47,910 nt of DNA from Planctomyces sp. (GTDB lineage Bacteria > Planctomycetota > Planctomycetia > Planctomycetales > Planctomycetaceae), in NCBI GenBank assembly GCA_005778115.1, contig SXKJ01000419.1, forward strand, positions 1 through 47,910, read 5' to 3'. Under the pieces are notes generated by a model. It was not told the DNA's origin and made no database searches. It saw only the letters and a list, made by a program, of their open reading frames with translations. The position numbers and the translations under genes are program-made. This document shows positions 27,109 through 35,145 of this stretch, one piece after another (position 1 is the stretch's first letter; every line of letters begins with the position of its first letter).

Positions 27109-28344
27109 ATGCACGCCGAAATCATTGCCATTGGAACGGAACTGACCACTGGAGCCAAACTCGACACGAACAGCCAATGGCTCAGCATCGAACTCGCCGC
27201 TGTCGGCATTCCGGTGTTAATGCACACGACCGTCTCCGACGACATGCCGGCCATGCTGGAGACTCTTCGCGCAGCCGTGAGACGTTCTGACATCGTCGTT
27301 ATCAGCGGCGGCCTGGGACCAACATTGGATGACCTCACGCGGCAGGCGCTGGCGGATCTCGCCGGTGTGACGCTCGTGCTGCACGAACCGAGCTTGCAGT
27401 ACATCCGCGATCTGTTTGCCAAACGCAAACGGATCATGCCAGAGCGAAACGTCATCCAAGCGATGTTCCCGGCCGGCAGTCAGCCGATCGAAAACCCACA
27501 CGGCTCGGCCCCCGGCGTCTGGATGGAGTTGCCTCGTCCCGATGGAGCACGCTGTTTGATTGCCGCAATACCGGGCGTTCCCAGCGAGATGAAGCCGATG
27601 TTTCGGGACAGCGTGCTACCTCGGCTACCACATTCCAACAAAATCATCCGTCGCGCGCGAATCAATTGTTACGGCATCGGCGAATCGGCCTGCGAAGAGA
27701 AACTCGGTGACGTGACCGCTCGCGGCCGAGACCCCGAAGTCGGCATCACCGTCCACGAAGGAACGATCACGCTTCGCATTGAAGCGCACGGCACGACCGA
27801 ATCCGAATGCGACACGAAGATCGCCGAGACGAAGCAGCTTATTCATCAGCGTCTCGGCGAACTCGTCTTCGGCGAAGAAGACGAGCAACTCGAAGACATC
27901 GTCGTCCGCGAATTGAATCGCCGAGGGCAGACGGTGGCGGTCGCTGATGAGGTCACCGGCGGCGTGCTGTCGTTGTGGCTGACTGCGGTGTCAGACAGCG
28001 AGAGTTGTTTCTTAGGGGGAGTGATTGGCTCCGCCGTGGGACAGGTTTTCAACCCGCCCGTTCCGGCCGGGCAGGTTGAAAACCTGCCCCACGAACACGC
28101 TCGCCGACTGGCCCAGCAGACCCGCGAGCGATTCGGTTCCGACTTCGCACTCGCGATTGCCGGCTCGCTGAAGACGGATGGCATACCACAGCTCAGCCTC
28201 GCGTTGGCCGACTCATCGGGGACTGAAGTTCAAGAACACATTCCCGTCGCCGACGTCTCTTTTGCTCGCAACCGTGCGGCGAAGTCGGCCCTCGACCTAC
28301 TGCGGCTCAAGCTGCGGGATTTATGGCCACAAAAAACACGATAG
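27109..28344 (+). CDS. cinA: CinA-family protein (MoaB-like domain plus degenerate deamidase domain)
   Basis: The first 250 or so residues match CinA: MHAEIIAIGTELTTGAKLDTN, then VVISGGLGPTLDDLT, and RCLIAAIPGVPSEMKPMF. This molybdopterin-binding-like domain has ADP-ribose pyrophosphatase activity in studied members. The C-terminal domain (about 255-411) corresponds to the NMN deamidase domain but is degenerate: AESCTGG is VADEVTGG, the YSNxAK segment is absent and TGIAGP reads AGSLKTD. Residues 310-328 (GSAVGQVFNPPVPAGQVENL region) are encoded by a palindrome inserted in frame. The last residues WPQKTR and TAG stop come from another repeat. The deamidase activity is probably lost. Confidence 0.8.
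   Translation: MHAEIIAIGTELTTGAKLDTNSQWLSIELAAVGIPVLMHTTVSDDMPAMLETLRAAVRRSDIVVISGGLGPTLDDLTRQALADLAGVTLVLHEPSLQYIRDLFAKRKRIMPERNVIQAMFPAGSQPIENPHGSAPGVWMELPRPDGARCLIAAIPGVPSEMKPMFRDSVLPRLPHSNKIIRRARINCYGIGESACEEKLGDVTARGRDPEVGITVHEGTITLRIEAHGTTESECDTKIAETKQLIHQRLGELVFGEEDEQLEDIVVRELNRRGQTVAVADEVTGGVLSLWLTAVSDSESCFLGGVIGSAVGQVFNPPVPAGQVENLPHEHARRLAQQTRERFGSDFALAIAGSLKTDGIPQLSLALADSSGTEVQEHIPVADVSFARNRAAKSALDLLRLKLRDLWPQKTR
28036..28092. repeat. Palindromic repeat, family K, inserted in frame inside cinA
   Basis: Arms of 25 bp (28036-28060, GTGGGACAGGTTTTCAACCC..., and 28068-28092) pair with two mismatches. The unit is exactly 57 bases, 19 codons, so the reading frame survives. Confidence 0.85.
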
Positions 28345-28409
28345 ATCACAAAAACTCCACTCGGTTCGTCTTCTTTTCCTTTTCGTGCTTCTTTGTGTTT
28401 TTCGTGGCT
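28325..28409. repeat. Imperfect inverted repeat at the cinA 3' end
   Basis: The left part at 28325-28354 (GGCCACAAAAAACACGATAG...) pairs loosely with 28380-28409. It is A-rich on one strand, unlike the surroundings. It provides the last codons and the TAG of cinA. Confidence 0.55.
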
Positions 28410-28421
28410 AATCACCGAACG

Positions 28422-29657
28422 TTATCCCTCTTCCCGTCCCCACGTGATCGCCAGTTGCACGAGCACATCGACCGCTGCCTGCATCTCTTCGAGACTGGTC
28501 CATTCCAGAGGTGAGTGTGGGTTGTGCTCGCCGGTCGAAAGATTCGGAGTCGGCAAGCCCAAGGCGGTCAACAACGAACCGTCGGTGCCGCCACGGATGA
28601 TTGAGAGTTGCGGTTCGTGACCGGCGGCTTCGGTGGCCTCGATCGCTTTGGCCAGCGCTCGCGGTTCTTTGGAGAGTCCCTCGCGCATGTTGCGGTATTG
28701 CTCTTTGATCGTGATTTCGATGCGGGCCTTTGGATGAGCAGTTCGCAATTTGGCCGCGATGCTCTCCAGCAGGTCAGCATAGACCTTTAGTTGCGACGTC
28801 TCGAAGTCACGCAGGATCAGTCGGGCCTCCGCGTGAGCGACGCCGCCTTCGATCGAATAAGGATGGATGAACCCCTCGCGTCCCTCGGTCGTCTCCGGAC
28901 TGAGCGAGTCCTGCGGCAACCCGGCCAGAAATTCGGACAGGATGCGAACCGCGTTGACCATTGCCCCCTTGCCGATCGAAGGATGAATGTTGATACCAGT
29001 CACGCTCACAATGGCCAGATCGGCGGAGAAGGTCTCGCCGTCGATCTTCCCTTGTCCGTCACCGTCGAGCGTGTAGGCACAGACCGCGTCGATGTCTTTC
29101 ACGCTCAGGTGCTGTGTGCCTCGGCCGATTTCTTCGTCGCAGGTGAAGACCAGCCGGATCGGGCCATGCGCCAAGTCACGGCGTTTCATCAATTGTTCGG
29201 CGGCGGACATGATGACCGCGATCCCCGCCTTGTCGTCGGCTCCCAGCAGCGTCGTGCCGTCCGTCGTGATGATTGTCCCCCCCAGCAGATTGCAGAGGTC
29301 GGGGTTCTCTTCGCCGCGAATGACCTTTGTCGGATCACCCGGCAGCACGATGTCGCCGCCGTCGTACTCACGATGCACGATCGGCTTGACGTTCGTGCCG
29401 CTGGTTTCCGGAGACGTATCTACATGCGCGACCCAGGCGATCGTCGGCGCATGATGCGTGACCGTCTGCGCGATCGTCGCCAGCACAACGCCGTGTTTGC
29501 TGATCGACACGTCCTTGAGTCCGAGTTGCTTGCACTCGTCGGCCAGCAAGCGACTCAGTTCGAGTTGCTTGGAGGTGCTCGGCGAGGACTCGCTGTGGTC
29601 GTCGGCTTGCGTGTCGATCTGGACGTACTTCAGAAACCGGTCAAGAAGTTCGGGCAT
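28422..29657 (-). CDS. pepT: Peptidase T (tripeptide aminopeptidase)
   Basis: I start at ATG 29657 (MPELLDRFLKYVQIDTQADD), the usual PepT beginning; the frame opens 36 bases earlier without support. The 411-residue protein shows the M20 dinuclear zinc site: H78-x-D80 in AHVDTS, D141 in LGADDKAG, E175-E176 in CDEEIGRG, D198-region LDGDGQG, and a late NLSTGEHNPHSP histidine. A dimerisation lid domain lies in the middle. It releases N-terminal residues from tripeptides in the cytoplasm; no signal peptide is present. It is flanked by repeats on both sides. Confidence 0.93.
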   Translation of the reverse strand: MPELLDRFLKYVQIDTQADDHSESSPSTSKQLELSRLLADECKQLGLKDVSISKHGVVLATIAQTVTHHAPTIAWVAHVDTSPETSGTNVKPIVHREYDGGDIVLPGDPTKVIRGEENPDLCNLLGGTIITTDGTTLLGADDKAGIAVIMSAAEQLMKRRDLAHGPIRLVFTCDEEIGRGTQHLSVKDIDAVCAYTLDGDGQGKIDGETFSADLAIVSVTGINIHPSIGKGAMVNAVRILSEFLAGLPQDSLSPETTEGREGFIHPYSIEGGVAHAEARLILRDFETSQLKVYADLLESIAAKLRTAHPKARIEITIKEQYRNMREGLSKEPRALAKAIEATEAAGHEPQLSIIRGGTDGSLLTALGLPTPNLSTGEHNPHSPLEWTSLEEMQAAVDVLVQLAITWGREEG

Positions 29658-29707
29658 GGAGTTTCGTACTTTCAAAGTTGTGATAACGGCCATCGGTGAA
29701 AAGTCTT

Positions 29708-29784
29708 GGCGAGCGGGGCGGCGTCAGCCCCCCGGTCCTCCGCAGACATTGACACTACCGGGGGCTGACGCCGCCCCGTTCGCC
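29708..29784. repeat. Palindromic repeat, family C (copy 3)
   Basis: Arms at 29708-29736 and 29757-29784 match family C with one base lost. The flank AGTCTT before the left arm is shared with the copies at 13119 and 25280, so it belongs to the unit. Confidence 0.9.
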
Positions 29785-29800
29785 TGCCTGTATCGCTTGA

Positions 29801-30898
29801 TCATCGCTGCACTCGCCCCGATCCTGAGCCGCCCATCAGCGATTCGATCTCGGCGCGAGTTGCCGTGTTGAAGTCTCCCTTGATGCTGTGCTTCAAGCAA
29901 CTCGCCGCGACGGCGTACCGAATCGCGGTTGCGGGAGAAGACAACTCCGGCGTGTTGAGCGCGAAGATCAGAGCACCCGCGAAGCTATCACCCGCTCCGA
30001 CGCGGTCCACAATGTTGTGGATCTCATAAGCCGAGTAATTCCCATCGGCATCGGTCGGTGCGAGAAACGCACGATTCGCAGCAACGTCGAAGAACATCGC
30101 CCCCCAATTGTTGTGCGAGGCCGAATAGCTCTCTCGCAACGTGATCGCCACCTGCCGGACGTTTGGAAACTCGGCGACGATCTGGCGAGCGACCCCTTCA
30201 TAGCCCGCGATGTTCAATTCGCCGGCCTCGACGTCGGTCGCTGCGGCGTGAATGCCCAAAGCCTGTTCGGCGTCTTCTTCATTCGCGATGACCACGTCGA
30301 TGAACGGCATCAGCCCGCGCATTGTTTCGCGGCAAAGGTCGGTGGACTTCGTGCCGGGCCGCCAATTCCACAGCTTCTTGCGGAAATTGAGATCGCACGA
30401 GACGGTCAGCCCCAACCGCTTCGCCGTTTGCAGGCTGAGCTTCGCCGCAGCCGCTCCGTTCGCGCTGATCGCCGGAGTGATGCCGGTGATGTGAAACCAG
30501 TTCACGCCGCGAAAGGCACTCTCGAAGTCATACGACTCGGCGGGTTGCAGCGCGATGGAACTCCCCTCGCGGTCGTAAGTGACGGTCCCTCCGCGCTGGT
30601 TCGCTCCAGTTTCGACGAAGTAGATGCCGAAGCGGCCGGTCTTCACGCGGCGGATCAGGTCGGTGCCGACGCCCAGCTTGCGGGCCTCTTGGACCAGGCA
30701 ATCGGTGATCGCGTTGTCCGGCAGAGCGGTCAGGTAGGACGCTTGCCCTCCCTGTAAAGCCACCGAGACCGCGACGTTGAGCTCGCCGCCGCCGAAGGTC
30801 GCTTCCAGTCGGCCGGGGATGACCTGCGACAACCGCAGGAATTCTTCGGGGCAAAGGCGAAGCATCACTTCGCCGAAGGTCACGAGTTTCAGAGGCAT
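29801..30898 (-). CDS. kdgK: PfkB-family sugar kinase, 2-keto-3-deoxygluconate kinase-like
   Basis: The 365-residue protein is a ribokinase-fold kinase. The N-terminus (KLVTFGEVMLRLCP, then FGGGELNVAVSVALQGG) and the C-terminal PfkB signature DRVGAGDSFAGALIFAL, with the catalytic Asp, are intact. The GEVMLR...GG-ELN pattern and overall length fit the KdgK group, which phosphorylates 2-keto-3-deoxygluconate from pectin, alginate or uronate breakdown. Other PfkB sugar kinases cannot be excluded from sequence alone. No KDPG aldolase gene is adjacent. ATG 30898 has no longer alternative. Confidence 0.75.
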   Translation of the reverse strand: MPLKLVTFGEVMLRLCPEEFLRLSQVIPGRLEATFGGGELNVAVSVALQGGQASYLTALPDNAITDCLVQEARKLGVGTDLIRRVKTGRFGIYFVETGANQRGGTVTYDREGSSIALQPAESYDFESAFRGVNWFHITGITPAISANGAAAAKLSLQTAKRLGLTVSCDLNFRKKLWNWRPGTKSTDLCRETMRGLMPFIDVVIANEEDAEQALGIHAAATDVEAGELNIAGYEGVARQIVAEFPNVRQVAITLRESYSASHNNWGAMFFDVAANRAFLAPTDADGNYSAYEIHNIVDRVGAGDSFAGALIFALNTPELSSPATAIRYAVAASCLKHSIKGDFNTATRAEIESLMGGSGSGRVQR

Positions 30899-30931
30899 TT
30901 CACTTCGATCCCAGTTGTTTGGTGAGAGTCA

Positions 30932-31001
30932 CCGTACCGCGACCGTCAGGGAGCGGCCTGTGCTCAACGTGACAGGCCACTCCCTGACGGTCGCGGTACG
31001 G
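30932..31001. repeat. Palindromic repeat, family L
   Basis: Arms of 29 bp (30932-30960, CCGTACCGCGACCGTCAGGG..., and 30973-31001) pair with one or two mismatches around a 12-base loop. It lies between two minus-strand genes, upstream of kdgK. Confidence 0.85.
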
Positions 31002-31010
31002 CTTCGGGGG

Positions 31011-32036
31011 TTATCGCTGAAAAATCGGCAGGTAGTTGTTCGGCATCTGCAAAATGATCAGAGCCATCGCGGTGCCGTACTCAATGCAGACAGTCGAGTC
31101 CGTCCAGGCACCGTCCGGCAGTTGATCGCGAAGCAGAGTGTCGCGGATTGCGGGGTACCATTCGTCCCACGCTTCTCCGCCGGCACGCCACATCGCTTGA
31201 GCGGCATAGTAATGGCCGTAGAAAAAATGTCCCTCGTACCGAGCCATCTGACCTTGCGGAGCAAACCGGCGGAGGTAGCCCAGACCGCGATCGAGTTCCT
31301 TCCCCTCGTACTGCCCGGCCGAGTGCAGCGCGACGACACCGGCGGCCGAGCGTGGAAACGCACTGTCCCCCCGGCGAACCAGTTGATAACGGAAGCCGCC
31401 ATCCGAGTTCTGGCACTTCTTGACGTATTCAATGCAGCGATCAACCGTCTCTTTGGGGACATGGAGTCCCGCATTGCGAGCGGCTCGCAGAGCCATGATC
31501 TGGCAAACGGTCGCCGAGATGTCCGCTTCTTTCGGTTCCGGCTGATAGCGCCAGCCGCCTTCGCTGTTTTGAGTTTGTACGATCAGCCGGACCGCCCGTT
31601 CGAGCTTTTCACGCACATCGACTCGGCGTGACATGCCGTAGACTTCGGCGAGAAACAATGTCGCGAAGCCGTGGCCGTACATGGGGCCGTAGGACTCTTG
31701 CTCTTTGACGTGCAGGAATCCATTCGGCTTGGCGACCGACAGGACGAAGTCCACGGTGCGATTCACATTTGAGCCAAATGGCCCGCGCCCCGGAGTGCTT
31801 CCGGAAGACAACATCGCGATGCCGCCCAGCGCAGTCACGGCCACGTTGCGGCCAAACCCGCCGCCCGATCCGAATGAGCCGTCCTCACGCTGCTTGGCCG
31901 CCAGCCACGCGAGTCCTCGGTCGATCGCCAACAGAGTCTGTGGCGTGACGAGGTTCTTCGCAGTTGGCTGCGCGAAGGACGTTCGTCCCAGCGATGTGGC
32001 GAGGAGCGCCAGCAGGATGTCTCGGCGAGTGGGCAT
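31011..32036 (-). CDS. Exported squalene/terpene-cyclase-fold repeat protein
   Basis: The 341-residue protein begins MPTRRDILLALLATSLGRTSFA, a signal with a twin-arginine-like start. It is followed by (alpha/alpha)6-barrel repeats of the prenyltransferase/squalene oxidase type, each with a QREDGSFG, QNSEGGWRYQ, QNSDGGFRYQ or QLPDGAWTDS element. The repeats form a barrel, but the DxDD motif of true triterpene cyclases was not seen, so it is unlikely to make hopanoids itself. Planctomycetes encode many such exported barrel proteins of unknown role. It ends 9 bases after the family L repeat. Confidence 0.75.
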   Translation of the reverse strand: MPTRRDILLALLATSLGRTSFAQPTAKNLVTPQTLLAIDRGLAWLAAKQREDGSFGSGGGFGRNVAVTALGGIAMLSSGSTPGRGPFGSNVNRTVDFVLSVAKPNGFLHVKEQESYGPMYGHGFATLFLAEVYGMSRRVDVREKLERAVRLIVQTQNSEGGWRYQPEPKEADISATVCQIMALRAARNAGLHVPKETVDRCIEYVKKCQNSDGGFRYQLVRRGDSAFPRSAAGVVALHSAGQYEGKELDRGLGYLRRFAPQGQMARYEGHFFYGHYYAAQAMWRAGGEAWDEWYPAIRDTLLRDQLPDGAWTDSTVCIEYGTAMALIILQMPNNYLPIFQR

Positions 32037-32045
32037 CGAACGTCA

Positions 32046-32423
32046 TCACTCCGGCAGCGGTTCGATGGTTACGCCCAGCGGGAAGTCCACTTTTTGCATC
32101 GCGTAGAAGTCGGGACCGAAGCCGCGTACTTGATCCCGCTTCAATTCGGCCAGTTCGAGCGTGCCGCTCCAGACGATGCTTTTGCCTTGCGTGTGAACTT
32201 GGTTCGTCAGCAAGAACGCTTTTTCCAACGGGTACGCGAAGAGCTTCATCAACAGGTCGATGACGTACTGAAACGTATGCAGATCGTCGTTGTGTAGAAT
32301 AACCGCATACGGCGGCTGCCGCTTCGGCTTGGACTTCGGATCGGGCCGAGCCGGCTTCGGCCGGACGACGACCTGCGGTTCCATTACGGCAACATCTGAT
32401 TCGGCGTTATCGAAATCGTTCAT
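32046..32423 (-). CDS. clpS: ATP-dependent Clp protease adaptor ClpS
   Basis: I start at ATG 32423 (MNDFDNAESDVAV), with GAGGAG 10 bases upstream; the longer frame runs through a family D repeat. The 125-residue protein has a disordered, Lys/Pro-rich N-terminal extension (about 1-37) and the ClpS core: PPYAVILHNDDLHTFQYVI, with the NDD and H that bind N-degron residues, then VIDLLMK and VHTQGKSIVWSGTLELAELKRDQV. ClpS delivers N-end-rule substrates to ClpAP. A clpA gene is not in the window. It ends 9 bases after the start of the gene at 32036, so the two may be co-transcribed. Confidence 0.92.
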   Translation of the reverse strand: MNDFDNAESDVAVMEPQVVVRPKPARPDPKSKPKRQPPYAVILHNDDLHTFQYVIDLLMKLFAYPLEKAFLLTNQVHTQGKSIVWSGTLELAELKRDQVRGFGPDFYAMQKVDFPLGVTIEPLPE

Positions 32424-32494
32424 GGCAGATACTCCTCGTGCGGCGACCATCGTAGCGAGCGGAGATTGTGATTCCCAAGAGCGATCTGAAGCTT

Positions 32495-32553
32495 TAGCAC
32501 GACGCGCCAGCGAGTGGTTGTTCGAGAAACACCACTCGCTGGCGCGTCGTGCT
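32495..32553. repeat. Palindromic repeat, family D (copy 2)
   Basis: Arms at 32495-32518 and 32531-32553 match the family D arms at 25349 exactly over most of their length; the loop differs. It lies between divergent clpS and the isomerase-like gene. Confidence 0.9.
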
Positions 32554-32640
32554 GGAGTCGCATTACCCGCGAATCGCTTTCTCAGCCGGAATGGTCGCAG
32601 TAGAGTCACTTCCGATTTCTTTGGCACGAGGAACTGCACC

Positions 32641-33462
32641 ATGAAACTGGGTTTGATCAATTCGGCGTGGGCTCAGACAGGACGTGAAACTGCCTGGGGC
32701 ATTCATAAGACGAAGGAACTTGGCTTCGACACGATCGACATCTTCGCGGACCCGCTCGACATCGACGTCCGCGAGCGGAAGCTCATCAAACGCGAGGCGG
32801 ACAAGGCGGAATTGCCGATCGTTTCGATCTGTTGCGTGGCGGTGGGGTTGGTCGACTTCAATCCCAGCGTGCAGCGGTTTCACATCGACCGCGTCAAGCA
32901 GTACCTCGACTTCGCCTACGAATTAGAAGCGAAGAACGTGCTGTTGGTGCTCGGTGAATACATCTGGAATCAGGAAGTGATCCCGCCCGCCGAGCAATGG
33001 GCGACCGGCGTCCGCACCTGCCGCGTGCTGGCCGAGCACGCCGAGAAGTTGGGGGTACAGATCGCACTCGAACTGGAACCGTTCGCGCTCTCGCTGCTGA
33101 ATAACGTCGACAACATGGTCCGCTTCATCGACGACGTCGCTCATCCGGCGTTGCAGGCGAACATCGACGTGTCGCACTTGTGTCTCGCGAACGTCGCTCC
33201 CGAAGAGTTGCGGCACCTGAAGGGCAAAGCGATTCACGTCCACATTTCCGACTGTGACGGAAAGAGACATGGCGACCTGCCTCCCGGCCGCGGCGTGGTC
33301 GATTTCTTGCCGTACCTGCGTGAGATCAAAAATCTTGGCATCGATGGAGCGGTGTCGATTGAACTCGAATACTCGCCCGACCCGGATCGCATTGAGGACT
33401 GGGTTCGCGAGGCGTACACGGCGACGGATCGATTGATGCGGGAAGTTGGTCTGCGAGGATAG
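32641..33462 (+). CDS. Sugar-phosphate isomerase/epimerase-like TIM-barrel protein
   Basis: I start at ATG 32641 (MKLGLINSAWAQTGRE), where the barrel begins; the longer frame covers a repeat and clpS antisense. The 273-residue protein has the xylose isomerase-like (AP endonuclease 2) pattern: TKELGFDTIDIF, an E in ALELEPFAL, D/H in NIDVSHLCL, HVHISDCDG, and SIELEYSP near the end. These acidic and His residues would bind a divalent metal. The family isomerises or epimerises sugars and related compounds. The substrate is unknown. Family D and variant family C repeats flank it. Confidence 0.85.
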   Translation: MKLGLINSAWAQTGRETAWGIHKTKELGFDTIDIFADPLDIDVRERKLIKREADKAELPIVSICCVAVGLVDFNPSVQRFHIDRVKQYLDFAYELEAKNVLLVLGEYIWNQEVIPPAEQWATGVRTCRVLAEHAEKLGVQIALELEPFALSLLNNVDNMVRFIDDVAHPALQANIDVSHLCLANVAPEELRHLKGKAIHVHISDCDGKRHGDLPPGRGVVDFLPYLREIKNLGIDGAVSIELEYSPDPDRIEDWVREAYTATDRLMREVGLRG

Positions 33463-33472
33463 ATATTGATCC

Positions 33473-33544
33473 AGGCGAGCCGGAGGGCGTCAGCCCCCGG
33501 ACGACACCGATGATGTCCGGGGGCTGACGCCCTCCGGCTCGCCT
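33473..33544. repeat. Palindromic repeat, covarying variant of family C
   Basis: Perfect 29-bp arms (33473-33501, AGGCGAGCCGGAGGGCGTCA..., and 33516-33544). It shares GGCGAGC, GCGTCAGCCCCC and the layout with family C, but the middle GGGGCG is CGGAGG. Both arms carry the matching change, so pairing is kept. Confidence 0.85.
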
Positions 33545-33563
33545 ATGCGGGAAGTAGGACATC

Positions 33564-34967
33564 ATGCTTGGCGAATCAGCACACATATGGTCTCGTCGTG
33601 ACGCTCTGCGTCGCTGTGGCACCGGCCTCGGAATGCTCGGCCTCGCGAGCATGATTGCCGAGACCGCGCAAGCCGATGTCATCTCGCCGCTGGCTCCAAA
33701 GCGTTCGCACTTCGAGGGGCGAGCCAAGCACATCGTGCATCTGTTTATGAATGGTGGTCCTTCGCAAGTCGACACGTTTGATCCAAAACCGAAGCTCTCC
33801 GAATGGCATGGCAAGCCGCTGCCCGCCGGCAACCTGCGAACCGAACGAAAGACCGGCGCGGCGATGCGGTCGCCGTTTGAGTTTCGCCGCTATGGAAAGT
33901 CAGGCATCGAAGTCAGCGATCTCTTCTGGCAGACGGCGCACAACCACATCGACGACATCGCGGTCATTCGCTCAATGCAGGCCGAGGTGCCCAATCACGA
34001 GCCGTCGCTGATGCTGATGAACTGCGGCGACGGCCGGTTGCCTCGGCCGAGCTTCGGTTCGTGGGTCACTTATGGACTCGGTTCCGAGAATCAAAATCTG
34101 CCCGGCTTCATCGTGATGTGTCCGGGCGGATATCCGATTGTCTCGACGCAGAACTGGCGCTCGGCGTTTCTGCCCGGAGCGTTTCAAGGGACGTACCTCG
34201 ACACGCAGCACACCGAGATCACGAAGCTGATCGCCAACATTCGGAACTCGCGGCTCTCGCTGGACGAGCAGCGGCGGCAACTCGACTTCGTGCGAAAGCT
34301 CAACGAACAGCACAAAGCCGAGCGGCCGGAAGACGCGGCGCTGGAAGCACGCATCCAATCCTTTGAGTTGGCATTTCGGATGCAAACGGAAGCGGCCGAC
34401 GTGTTCGATATCTCGAAAGAGCCGGAAGCGATTCGGCTGATGTACGGAGCGGGGACGCACGGCCGACAGCTTTTGATCGCGAGACGCCTCATCGAACGGG
34501 GCGTGCGGTTCGTCCAAATCTGGAGCGGTGCCGGTCAGCCGTGGGACAACCACGATGGGCTGGAGGCTCAGCACAAGAAGCTGGCCAACGATTGGGACGG
34601 CCCGATCTCCGCGTTCATGACCGACCTGAAACAGCGCGGCCTGTTCGACGAAACGCTGATCCAATGGGGCGGCGAGTTTGGACGCACGCCAGTCGCCGAA
34701 CTGCCGGCGTTGAACGGTCGCGATCACAACCATTACGGCTTCACCAGCTGGCTAGCTGGCGGCGGCGTGCGCGGCGGGCAAGTCTACGGAGCCACCGATG
34801 AGTTCGGCTTCCAAGCGGTCGAGAAGCCGGTGCTCGTGCATGATCTGCACGCGACGATGCTGCATCTGCTGGGATTCGACCACGAGCGTCTGACTTACCG
34901 CTATGCTGGCCGTGATTTCCGTTTGACCGATGTGCATGGCCGTGTCATCGACGAGTTGATTGCGTAG
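33564..34967 (+). CDS. DUF1501 protein (first copy), Tat-exported
   Basis: The 467-residue protein starts with SRRDALRRCGTGLGMLGLAS, a twin-arginine signal, and continues with the DUF1501 core: HIVHLFMNGGPSQVDTFDPKP, EPSLMLMNCGDG, GVRFVQIWSGAGQPWDNHDG, and GGEFGRTP...GRDHNHYGFTSWLAGGGVRGG. The family belongs to the alkaline phosphatase/sulfatase fold, keeping several metal-binding positions, but no activity is established. In planctomycetes DUF1501 genes usually sit beside a DUF1549/DUF1553 cytochrome-like gene; here none is adjacent. The TAG stop lies in the left arm of the next repeat. Confidence 0.92.
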   Translation: MLGESAHIWSRRDALRRCGTGLGMLGLASMIAETAQADVISPLAPKRSHFEGRAKHIVHLFMNGGPSQVDTFDPKPKLSEWHGKPLPAGNLRTERKTGAAMRSPFEFRRYGKSGIEVSDLFWQTAHNHIDDIAVIRSMQAEVPNHEPSLMLMNCGDGRLPRPSFGSWVTYGLGSENQNLPGFIVMCPGGYPIVSTQNWRSAFLPGAFQGTYLDTQHTEITKLIANIRNSRLSLDEQRRQLDFVRKLNEQHKAERPEDAALEARIQSFELAFRMQTEAADVFDISKEPEAIRLMYGAGTHGRQLLIARRLIERGVRFVQIWSGAGQPWDNHDGLEAQHKKLANDWDGPISAFMTDLKQRGLFDETLIQWGGEFGRTPVAELPALNGRDHNHYGFTSWLAGGGVRGGQVYGATDEFGFQAVEKPVLVHDLHATMLHLLGFDHERLTYRYAGRDFRLTDVHGRVIDELIA

Positions 34968-35145
34968 GTTGGGATTCCATCCCGACCGATCGTTGTGGGT
35001 CCATCTAATTACCAACCTGGGTGGCACGCCCTGATAAGGGCGTGGATTACCGGAATTTGTCATCTACGCCCTTCGATGACTCAGGGCGTGCCACCCAATC
35101 TGAGCCACGACCAACCGATTGGGGTCGGGACGGAGTCCCAACCTA
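34965..35145. repeat. Palindromic repeat, family M (outer), interrupted by an inner palindrome
   Basis: Outer arms at about 34965-34999 (TAGGTTGGGATTCCATCCCG...) and 35105-35145 pair with a few mismatches. The first three bases of each arm are the stop codons of the two convergent genes (34965-34967 and 35145-35143). The loop contains a second complete palindrome. Confidence 0.85.
35018..35097. repeat. Palindromic repeat nested within family M
   Basis: Outer arms TGGGTGGCACGCCCTG (35018-35033) and its complement (35082-35097), with further pairing of AAGGGCGTGGAT against ATCTACGCCCTT inside. It is bounded by sequence that belongs to the outer repeat, so it appears to have inserted into it. 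Confidence 0.85.
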
